Shown here in pieces: positions 19,036-26,979 of a stretch of DNA of 64,000 nt; positions within the stretch are counted from its first letter, which is position 1, and each line of letters begins with the position of its first letter. The stretch is taken from contig NW_005200784.1 of the NCBI RefSeq assembly GCF_000372725.1, positions 973,357 to 1,037,356 of the forward strand, given 5' to 3'. This DNA is from Emiliania huxleyi CCMP1516 (Eukaryota > Haptophyta > Isochrysidales > Noelaerhabdaceae). Position numbers and translations under genes: made by a program. The notes beneath the pieces are model-generated. The model searched no databases. It saw nothing but the letters and a program-made list of their open reading frames with translations, and had not been told where the DNA came from.

Positions 19036-20870
19036 CTGAGGGAGGGTGTAGAGGAGGAGAGTGTAGAGCGCTCGCTGTAGAGCTGTGGAGCGCTGTAGAG
19101 CTGTACAGCTCTACATCCGCCGCGTGACGAGGCGGGTGCGTTGTAGAGCGATGTAGAGGCGCTCTACAACGTGAAATCTCTACAACAAACTCTACATCAT
19201 AAGCGGGAGCGGCCGCACTCTGCTCGCTACCCCCCCTGCACAAGCTCATGGCCGACCCCCCCCCCAGCAGCAGCGCTCTGCTGCTGGGGGGGTCGGGACC
19301 CCCCCCCCAGCAGCAGCCCTCTGCTGCTGGTCCGGACCCCCCCCCCCAGCAGGAGCGCTCTGCCTGTGGGGGGTGCTGGCATCTCTGTACAGACAGCAGC
19401 TGTAAGTAGCATGCGTTCCAGTGGCGAGAGTTTATAGTCGGCATCAAAATCAGTGGTCTCACCGGCGGGCCCTCCTACTGCCAACCGGGAGGTGCGGGGC
19501 ACGCCAGCCTCTCTTCTACGCCTCTCGTGCCTCGCGGCTCCTCTGGCTCTGCTTCAAGGAGGGAAGATACGGCTCTCGCAGCCCATCGTACGCCGTGGCA
19601 CAGCGGGGAGCACAGCGGGCTGTACAAGATATTGTTCCCTATCTTCGCATGCTCGTCGTTTGGTGATATCCGCGCGAGGTCATACGCCACAGGCCAGCAA
19701 TCACTCGGTGATGAGACTACTGATGGAGGCGCGACGCTCTGACACCGAGTGTTGCTCGACACTGCGACACTGCCGAGTAAACGTTGCCAGCACTCGACAC
19801 GACGAAGGTGTATTGGGCTCGAAGGCGCGGTGAACACAACCGCCTCGAGCGTACGAGTACCGCTTAAACACGAACTGAGGGCGGAGAGGGGGGGGCGGCG
19901 GCGAGGAGGCGGGAGAGCTGGGTCCAGTGCGCTCTGCTGCTGGGGGGGTCGGGACCCCCCCCCAGCAGGAGCGCTCTGCTGCTGGGGGGGTCGGGACCCC
20001 CCCCCCAGCAGGAGCGCTCTGCTGCTGGGGGGGTCAGACCCCCCCCCCTAGCAGCAGGGATGAGCTTAGTTGTGCAGGGGGGGTAGCGAGCAGAGTGCGG
20101 CCGCTCCGGCGAACGAGGCACGGTCGCTCTCCGACATGAGGCGCGTTGCACTTGCCAGTGCTGCCCTGGCCTTCTGTCTGCCCGCCCAATGGGTGGCAGG
20201 TGCCTCTGCTGCTGTGGCATGCCTCACGGCTGCGACTGGCCGGCGCCTCGGCGCGTCAGCTCGGCTCGGCGTAGCGATAGTGGCCAGCGCAACTCGCCTG
20301 GACTCAACGCTCAGCCATGGAGCTCCCGCACGCGCTGGCGCGGTCATGGCGCATGCAACGCGCAGCAATGCTCGCCTCGCCTCGCGCAAATGCGACCGTC
20401 CTCGCAGCCGACAGTCCACCGCCTGCTAAAGAAGCACAGCGACGAATGCGGCACCGGCGACGCATGGCAGGCTGGTCATGACGCAGTTGTAGGGTGTTGT
20501 GTGCCGTCAGAGTGACTCTCTGTGTGTTAGGGATAGTCAGGGCCGTCCATCAGAGCTCCAGTAAGCTCGGAGACACCCCATTAGCGCGGCTCGACCTCTT
20601 TGAGTCACTGCCTTCCCGGCGGGTTGGGGTTGCGGGTTGGCTGTATAGAGCCTCTACAACAAACTCGACAGCAAAATCGCGCTCTACATCGCTCTACAGG
20701 CGACTCACATCGTCACGCGCCGGATGTAGAGCTCTACAGCTCTACAGCGCTCCAGAGCGCTCTACATCTCTACAGCTCTACAGCGCTCTACACGCTCTAC
20801 ACATCCTCTACAGACTACACATACGTACCTGCAGCCTGCAGGCTGCACCCCCCTCCCTCAACGCGCTCAA
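19036..20870 (-). mobile_element. Long-TIR DNA transposon, copy 2 (Mutator-like), carrying a nested element
   Basis: This is a second copy, in reverse orientation, of the element at 7695-8895. It has TAGAGC-rich termini of about 170-220 bases (19036-19200 and 20645-20860) and is flanked by the 9-base direct repeat GGTCTATCT (19027-19035 and 20871-20879). The core 20107-20640 matches 7870-8394 reversed at about 90 percent or better. The right end carries about ten extra bases beyond the expected terminus. A 900-base element is nested inside at 19207-20106. No transposase frame is visible. Confidence 0.82.
19207..20106. mobile_element. Nested 900-bp TIR element
   Basis: The terminal inverted repeats are identical for about 37 bases, starting GAGCGGCCGCACTCTGCTCG. 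The flanking duplication is CGG (19204-19206 and 20107-20109). Transposon copy 1 provides the empty site at 8390-8397 (CGCCGCTTAT read in reverse), which shows both the boundary and the 3-base duplication. Subterminal arms are runs of C or G with AGCAGCAGCGCTCTGCTGCT palindromes (19250-19350 and 19925-20055). No coding sequence was recognised. A 3-base duplication would suit CACTA or PIF/Harbinger-type elements, but the end sequence matches neither, so the family is unassigned. Confidence 0.85.
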
Positions 20871-20879
20871 GGTCTATCT

Positions 20880-21186
20880 TTCCAGGAACCACACGCATGG
20901 CATCACGCTTTACGGTGCCACCCTGCGACCAACCCCCAACCGTGCACCGTGCTTCGTACTATCTTTATACCGGCACGGGAGGCCGGCTGCGGGCCCGAGA
21001 GCGCCGCCACCCAGGAGTAACTCCCCGCCCACACGCACACACGTCACACCACCACAACTGTGCCGTCCACACCCGTAGAGGTCACTGTCACATCGCCGCG
21101 TCTGCCGGCGTCGGAGTACGCTCTCCGAACTAAATACAGCCGCCCGCGTCCTCCAACCGGGCGAGGGTAGAGGACCTCCGCGGCTC
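20880..21186. other. Intergenic, 3' flank of the MerC-like gene
   Basis: No gene or repeat was recognised apart from the right flank of the transposon target site. Confidence 0.4.
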
Positions 21187-21669
21187 TTAGCAGCCCTCGC
21201 AAGTCGAGCAACCGGAGCAGCCCCGCCCGTTCTCCTCCGCCAGACGGTTGCCCACAGCGGTCGAGCCCAGCATGAGCGCGCATCCGCTGAGGTTGAGGGC
21301 GGTGCGGTAGGGGGCCGCCGCCGCCCACGCCGCCGCCGCGGTCACAAAGGAGATGCCGGTGAGCGACGCGGTGGTCGTCGCCACGCTCTCGTGCTTCGGG
21401 TAGCTCACCGCGTTGGAGAGCAGTCCACAGGGAATCACGAAGTAGTAGGCGAGCTTGCGAGCGACGGCGTGCATGCAGACGCTGCGACCGAAGATCTTGC
21501 CGCCGCTGGCCTGCAGCGACGGCAAGAGGACAGCGGCGATCGGCATCGCGGCGCAGTGGACGGCGCACAGCGCCGGCGCGGCGGCAGCGACGACGGAGGC
21601 GGCTGCGGTGACGCTGGCGAGCGTGTTCGCCAGCCGGTCCGTGGCGACGTCGTGCGCCGCACGGACCAT
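21187..21669 (-). CDS. MerC-like small membrane protein
   Basis: An intronless 160-residue protein with four hydrophobic segments and the MerC-type cysteine pair ALCAVHCAAMP (about residues 33-43) in the first membrane hairpin. MerC proteins carry mercuric or other soft-metal ions across membranes in bacteria, and MerC-domain proteins are also found in algae. The C-terminus is CSGCSTCEGC, four cysteines in ten residues, a plausible metal-binding tail. The start at 21669 is preceded about 60 bases upstream by an AAAATTCTCTTCT word on the coding strand. A longer frame start at 21790 exists but reads into low-complexity sequence. The domain call is fair; the metal specificity is a guess. Confidence 0.7.
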   Translation of the reverse strand: MVRAAHDVATDRLANTLASVTAAASVVAAAAPALCAVHCAAMPIAAVLLPSLQASGGKIFGRSVCMHAVARKLAYYFVIPCGLLSNAVSYPKHESVATTTASLTGISFVTAAAAWAAAAPYRTALNLSGCALMLGSTAVGNRLAEENGRGCSGCSTCEGC

Positions 21670-21877
21670 TCGTGGGCTGATTTTCAGCCCAGAAGGGCAA
21701 GGCAGCCAAGCCGCCCACGCGGGAGAAGAAGAGAATTTTACCCAAAAAAAGACGTTCGCACGCGAAGAGAATTCGAGTGAGCTTCATCACCCAAAATAAG
21801 GACGGTTGGGGACAGCTCAGACTTGATACTGATGGACCTGGGCCAGGAGAGCGACAGAGAAGGCGAGGTGATGAATC

Positions 21878-22052
21878 CCTGGTCTGGACGGTTCTTTTCG
21901 GGATTTCGCGGTATCCGCGGCGGGATATGGCGGGATATGGCGGGATATGGCGGGATATGGCGGGATATGGCGGGATATGGCGGGATATGGCGGGATACGG
22001 TCAGATATGGATACATCAAGATACCGCAAAAGAACCGTCCAGACCAGAGGGC
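21878..22052. mobile_element. Short TIR element with internal 10-bp tandem repeat
   Basis: Near-identical inverted arms CTGGTCTGGACGGTTCTTTT lie at about 21880-21899 and 22031-22050, followed inward by imperfect CGCGGTATC. Between them is the 10-base unit CGGGATATGG, eight copies at 21921-22000. I found no convincing target duplication, so it may be a fold-back element or a hairpin repeat. Confidence 0.6.
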
Positions 22053-22098
22053 TTGATGAGCTGGGAAGCGGCCGCTTTGTTGGCACCTGGAGGGACGT

Positions 22099-22892
22099 AT
22101 TGTCCCCACTCACAGTTATTGTTATGGTGTTATGGCTCTCTGGGCATAGCAGCCCATAACATGTTATGGCCTGCTATGGGAGGGCGTCCCGGGTCCACGG
22201 TGTTATGGCCCGAGAGGCCACGCCGGACTGCTCGCCGGTAGAATCGTTTCGCTTCGCGCGCTGCCGCGCGCGAGGTAGGTTCGGCATCGATCGCCAAATA
22301 TTTTCTCTTTTGCCCTCACGTTAAATTCAATAACATATACCTGCCTCCTGAGGCTGAGCGATGGCTTCAGATTGCTCAATCAAGACCAGCCCCCCCCCCC
22401 CCCCCCCTCACGCAATTTGCTTCCCGTTTCTAACTCGTACTCTCTGCAGCTCTGCACGCTTCCCGTTTTTAACTTGTATGTCTTTCCCGCAATTTAACTC
22501 ACGTCCTTGGAGCACTTGGAGTGCAGTTATCAACCTCACATCCAGGGCCGGGGAGCTAAGAAGCGCACCCAGCGAGCCGGATGATCGGTGTCGGGTTACG
22601 GGCTAGAGAGCCCTAGCCCCGGGGGTACGCGTTCGCAGGGCAAGGGCCGTAAAGTAAACACGGGTCTCCGAGGGTTAGCTCTGTGCTTTTTCTTTCCTTT
22701 TTCCACTACATGTCTCGAGGTTTCTAAAAAGTGGGAGGTGTTATGAGGTTGTTATGCTGGCTGTCATAACAACCAGTGCGCAGTGGGAGTTGTTATGAGT
22801 GCTATGAGGTGTTATGAGGTGTTATGAGGTGTTATGGGGTGTTATGAGCAGCCAGCCATAACAGCCGCTCCCATAACCTTGAGTGGGGACAA
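22099..22892. mobile_element. ~0.8-kb TIR element rich in GTTATG words
   Basis: The outer ends are TTGTCCCCACTCA and its inverse, continuing into TTATGG words. A 5-base direct repeat, GACGT, flanks it (22094-22098 and 22893-22897). Subterminal TGTTATGAGG tandems are at 22738-22850. Inside are a C homopolymer (22391-22407) and a copy of dispersed repeat R3 (22505-22690). No transposase is visible. Confidence 0.65.
22505..22690 (+). repeat. Dispersed repeat R3, copy 1
   Basis: Starts at CTTGGAGCACTTGGAGTGCA and includes GGGTTACGGGCTAGAGAGCC and ACGGGTCTCCGAGGGTT. A second copy is at 37859-38030 and a truncated inverted one at 57225-57301. Confidence 0.85.
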
Positions 22893-22897
22893 GACGT

Positions 22898-23282
22898 GGT
22901 CGCGATGAAGTGCCAAAAAGTACTATTTGCGGCTATTGCTCCAAGCTTCGGGAGAGAAGGGCTACATATTATGACTGCATCCATGCGCCTGGGTGCATGA
23001 GGGCTGTGGGTCGGGACATTTCACAGTCGATGGCGCCGATGATGACCTCCGGAAAGCCCTCACAATCGATCGGCTCGGATGGGGTCCACCGGGGACAATC
23101 TCGAGCCCTCTCCGTGGCATCACGAGCCGGTGTGAGCTTGAAGACCCAAGATAAGTGCGGTTCGGGACAGCTCAGACTCGGGTGTTGTCTCGACGGCCTC
23201 GAATAGTTTTTCTTGAGCGCGTCGCAATCCATCCAAGGAGAAGGAGGGGACGTCCGCATAACTTCGAGCCCCGACTCTCGCC
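22898..23282. other. Intergenic; 5' flank of the acidic MGAAASK gene
   Basis: A ~36-base word beginning CCCAAGATAAGTGCGGTTCG (23142-23178) recurs, diverged, at 21787-21822. No gene was seen otherwise. Confidence 0.4.
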
Positions 23283-24350
23283 ATGGGCGCTGCAGCGTCG
23301 AAACGGGAGGTGAAGGCCACCGTGAGCTACCCCTCAGTTAGCTACCCCTCAGTTGCGCGAGCCAGCATCGCGCCGCTTCGCGAGAGTGAGCTCGGCAAAA
23401 GCCACGCCGAAGAGCCTCCATCGCGCCGGAAATCCAGAGAGGGGTCCGCGGCGCTTGTGGACGAGCTGGTGGCGAGGGAGCGGAGAAGCTCGCAGCCCAT
23501 CCTGGACGTCGAGCGGCGCTCATCGACCCAACGCGTCTCGAGCACAGAGTTTGCCCGCCCAGCCCACATGCCGCCCACGCCCACTCAAAAGGCGGAAGGC
23601 GAGAGTGCCGCCGAGACGAGCGCAGAGGTGGGTGCGGAGCCTCAGCCGCGCGACGATGACGGCGCGGTGAGGAATGGTGCCGCCGAAGGAGTTGGTTCCG
23701 AGTGTGTTGAGGAGGTCGGCAGCGGGACAGCAAGTGGCAGCGGAGGCCCTGCGGTAGGCAAGGCGGGTGGGGCTCCACGCAAGTCCAAACGGAAATCTCG
23801 ACTGAGCTCATGGCGCGAGGAGGCGGGCGAATCGAGAGAGGCGGCCTCCTCAGCCTCTACGGAGGACAGCCTCGCTAAGGCTTCGGACGCCCCCGGCACC
23901 TCGACGGCGAATGTCCGCCCCGACAGTCCGTCGCCCGTCGCTGAGAACGCTCTGGAGCCCTCGACAGACGCCAACGAGCCCGTCTCTGAGCAGGCTCCGG
24001 AGCCCTCGATAGAAGCCAACGAGCCGCCCGGCGCTGCTGAGAAGGGCCCGGAGGAAGTTATTCCCTCATCGGATGCCCCCTCCGCCGAGCTTCCGCCCCG
24101 CCTCACGGTTGTCGCGCCGCCTCGGTTTGAGGTCGCTGAGGCACCGTTATCCGTATTGCCGGCGTCTTTGTCCTCGAGCTTGTCCTCCTCCTCCTCCTTG
24201 GAGTCCAGCACCCCGGGGCGCAGCGAAGACGGTTCGCTGCCAGCGACCATTGAGCACGAAGAACCCGGGCTCGAAGATGATGAGTTGGCCGAGTGCGACG
24301 CGCTGCCGAGCACAGAGCACATCTCGAGGCGTCTGTCGGCTGAGCTGTAG
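23283..24350 (+). CDS. Acidic disordered protein with N-myristoylation signal
   Basis: I do not recognise a family. The intronless 355-residue frame starts MGAAASKREVK, a good N-myristoylation context (Gly2, small residues, Ser6, Lys7), so membrane attachment is likely. The rest is Ser/Glu/Ala/Pro-rich and predicted disordered. Two small internal repeats are seen: SYPSV twice near residues 15-24 and EPS(T/I)(D/E)ANEP twice near residues 226-250. There are no membrane segments or catalytic motifs. Codon use is less GC-extreme than in neighbours. A role as a membrane-tethered scaffold is inference only. Compare the small MGCSSGK gene at 30440-30895. Confidence 0.7.
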   Translation: MGAAASKREVKATVSYPSVSYPSVARASIAPLRESELGKSHAEEPPSRRKSREGSAALVDELVARERRSSQPILDVERRSSTQRVSSTEFARPAHMPPTPTQKAEGESAAETSAEVGAEPQPRDDDGAVRNGAAEGVGSECVEEVGSGTASGSGGPAVGKAGGAPRKSKRKSRLSSWREEAGESREAASSASTEDSLAKASDAPGTSTANVRPDSPSPVAENALEPSTDANEPVSEQAPEPSIEANEPPGAAEKGPEEVIPSSDAPSAELPPRLTVVAPPRFEVAEAPLSVLPASLSSSLSSSSSLESSTPGRSEDGSLPATIEHEEPGLEDDELAECDALPSTEHISRRLSAEL

Positions 24351-24777
24351 ATCGGATATCGACGGATTTTAAACACATTCCCACGGAAAACGCCGTGTAC
24401 ATACTACCACCAGGTGCGTCTCGCTCGTGCCAGGCTAGGTGTTTCCTCTCCGGCGTTCGGTCGGTGACTCTTTTTCTCTCTCTCAGACTTTCTTTTTCAT
24501 TCGCAGAGAGAGATTTTTAGCAATACCAACAGTTCCTCATCAGTGTGTCCCGCCCAGGTGTACGTGGCTCTTTCAGAGAGTGTACCTATCACTCTCTCTC
24601 TCAGTGTACGTATTTTTAGCTTACCGCAAATCGATGCTGTCTGCCCGAGCGGGACGCCGAGCGTGACTCCCAACTCCACGATTTGCGGTCCACCGACAAA
24701 TTTGGCTGCCCCCATCAAAGTTGACTTCATTCCTTATTTACATACATACCGGGAGAAATGGGAGAGGGGAGTGTATT

Positions 24778-24863
<86 letters not shown>

Positions 24864-24980
24864 AGTGTACGTACTTTTAGCTCTCTCTCAGTGTATGTGG
24901 CTCTTATTGCTATGGCAATATAATGAAAGCAACGAGAACGTCTAACGAGGACGTCAGTCAGCGGTCAAATTGTCAGGCCA
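24351..24980. other. Intergenic with CT microsatellite
   Basis: Contains a CT dinucleotide run (24783-24859), CTCTCAGTGTACGT words repeated several times, and the ATTTTTAGCAATACCAACAG word at 24511-24530 shared with 13470 and 15220. No gene was recognised. Confidence 0.6.
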
Positions 24981-26129
24981 GTGCCCCCGAGCGACACGCA
25001 CATGGACATGGACATGGGACGAGAGCCTACGAGCGGCGACCGATACTTCATTCCGGCGAAAATGTTTTCCCGCCACCGACCGAGGCAGACACGGCGCGGG
25101 CGTGGGTGGGAGGCGACGGTCCTGTGGCTCGAGCACCACGGGCACGGCGTTGTCATCTGGTGTGACGGGGACACACGGCCTGCACGGCTTTCCCGCTCAG
25201 CTCTGCGCAGCCGATGCACTTTTCTCAGCAGCAAGAAGCGCTTGCGTGACGATGGGGATGGGGATGGGCGTGGAGGATCGAAAAACTCACAAACTTGGAC
25301 GCACCGCAGAAGCGGCAGCCGAGACGGAGTCACCCCACAGGCGGAGCTTGAGCGCAGGGGATACAGAGACGGAGTCACCCCACAGGCGGAGCTTGAGCTC
25401 AGGGGATACGTTGTTCTCGCTGACGCCATCTCTTCTGGTTTGTCGGAAGAGCAGCAGCGACATTTTGCCGACAGCCCGCACTGGCGTGCCATCAGAGACG
25501 GCAACCGGGCCGGGAACAGCTCTCACAGCGATTGGATGAATTTCAGCGGGATGCGCCATAGCCTGCCTGTCTGTCTGCCGAGGCTCAGCGTCGAGATTTC
25601 CGGGTCTCTCGAGCGCGCCGGTCTACTCCAGGGACGACGGATTGCTGACTGGCGGGGCAGCACCCCGCCAGAGGAAGCTTATGTGGCAGGCCTCACTCTG
25701 CTTCGATCTGACCCTGGCGCACCAGATCAGCACCCGCACGCCGACCGTGGGCTCAGCGTTGGCGAATTTGGCTCTGCCGAGGCGTGAGCAGTCGATCTGT
25801 TCTCGCCCCTCTTTCTCCCGGAGTAGGCCAACAAAGCCACGCCTCCCCCCTGCTCAAAGGTGCCGCTCTCTGTCCTCGTCGCGCTGGAGGACGAGACCTC
25901 GCTCGCCATCCGTCCTCGTGGGGCGGCGGAATTCCTCCGCGTCAGAGTGCCCACGCTGGGGCTGGTTTGCTTTCGTGGCGACACCTGCCACTACGGTCTC
26001 GGCCTCGAGCACACCGCGAGGCAGCCTCACCATCGGCTTCACGCGTACGTTGATCCGGAGGGGTACGCTGCGCCGCAAAACGCACTGCACGGCTGCGTCC
26101 CGCCGCCGCTAGGTAGGGTAGGAAGGTGA
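24981..26129 (+). CDS. 2-oxoglutarate/Fe(II) oxygenase-like protein
   Basis: A probable 2OG-Fe(II) dioxygenase-fold protein of about 355 residues. Exon 1 (24981-25781) ends in DQHPHADRGLSVGEFGSAE, with a His-x-Asp pair. Exon 2 (25860-26129) has VPLSVLVALEDETSLAIRP, CFRGDTCHYG and RLHAYVD, which fit the second half of the double-stranded beta-helix with the distal His. The 78-base intron begins with GC (GCGTGA) and ends CAAAG; phase 0 restores SAE-VPLSVL. A ~45-bp in-frame tandem duplication (25321-25409) repeats RDGVTPQAELE. The substrate is unknown. The N-terminal 90 residues look non-conserved, so a later start is possible. A fold relative lacking activity is the alternative. Confidence 0.65.
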
Positions 26130-26557
26130 AGAACAGTCAGGCTCGGACACCAGCGCGGTATGGGTGGACGCGGGACGGACAGATGATGACGACACGCACG
26201 AGCGACACCACAGACACAAAACAGGCTCACAAGACACACAGCCAGCTGGGCTGCCCCACACCCCGAGTGACCGTACGGCACTACGCCACTCGGGGCCACG
26301 CCCCCCCTGTCGCCCCCCCCAAGCACCCAAGGTGCCAAGGCGCAAGGGCACAAACAACAGCAGAACAACACAGACAGGCGACAGGGGGTAACGTGTGAGA
26401 CTAGAGCAGGCTACTCCGCCTCTAGCAAACTCGCCGGCCGGCGGGGCACGGACGAGAGCACGTGTGGGTTCGTGTGAGGTGTCTATGGACGCAGGCATCA
26501 TGCGTGGAGTCGCGCGTGTGTGAGGGTGTTTCCGCGGCGGTAGCGGGGCAACCCGTA
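26130..26557. other. Intergenic
   Basis: No gene was recognised. The sequence leads into the tandemly duplicated 5' end of the P-loop gene. Confidence 0.4.
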
Positions 26558-26979
26558 GCCCTACACTCGCTCTCATGGTTGACGACAGTGCATATTGCGC
26601 TCAGCACCGGACCTGGCTGGCTGGTGCGCGAGTCTAGGGACGAGACTGGCCACTGGTAAAAAAGAAAAATACCGCGTGGCCCATGGCGACCGCACCGCCG
26701 TGGCAGCCTCACTCGCTCGTTGTGGTGAGCGGCCCGCCAGCAGCGGGCAAGTCGCGTTGCCCTACACTCGCTCTCATGGTTGACGACAGTGCATATGATG
26801 CGCTCAGCACCGGACCTGGCTGGCTGGTGCGCGAGTCGAGGTGCGAGATTGGCCGATAAGTAAAAAAGAAAAATAACGGGGCCGACGACCGCTCGACGCT
26901 GTATGGCGACCGCACCGCCGTGGCAGCCTCACTCGCTCGTTGTGGTGAGCGGCCCGCCAGCAGCGGGCAAGTCGCGCTA
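26558..26979. repeat. Tandem duplication of promoter and first codons of the P-loop gene
   Basis: Unit 1 is 26558-26758 (201 bases) and unit 2 is 26759-26979 (221 bases). Both run from GCCCTACACTCGCTCTCATG through the ATG (26683 and 26903) to the Walker-A codons ending GGCAAGTCGCG. Unit 2 continues into the full gene. Unit 1 runs directly into unit 2 and would encode only about 58 residues. The copies differ by a ~20-base insertion and a few substitutions. Confidence 0.9.
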
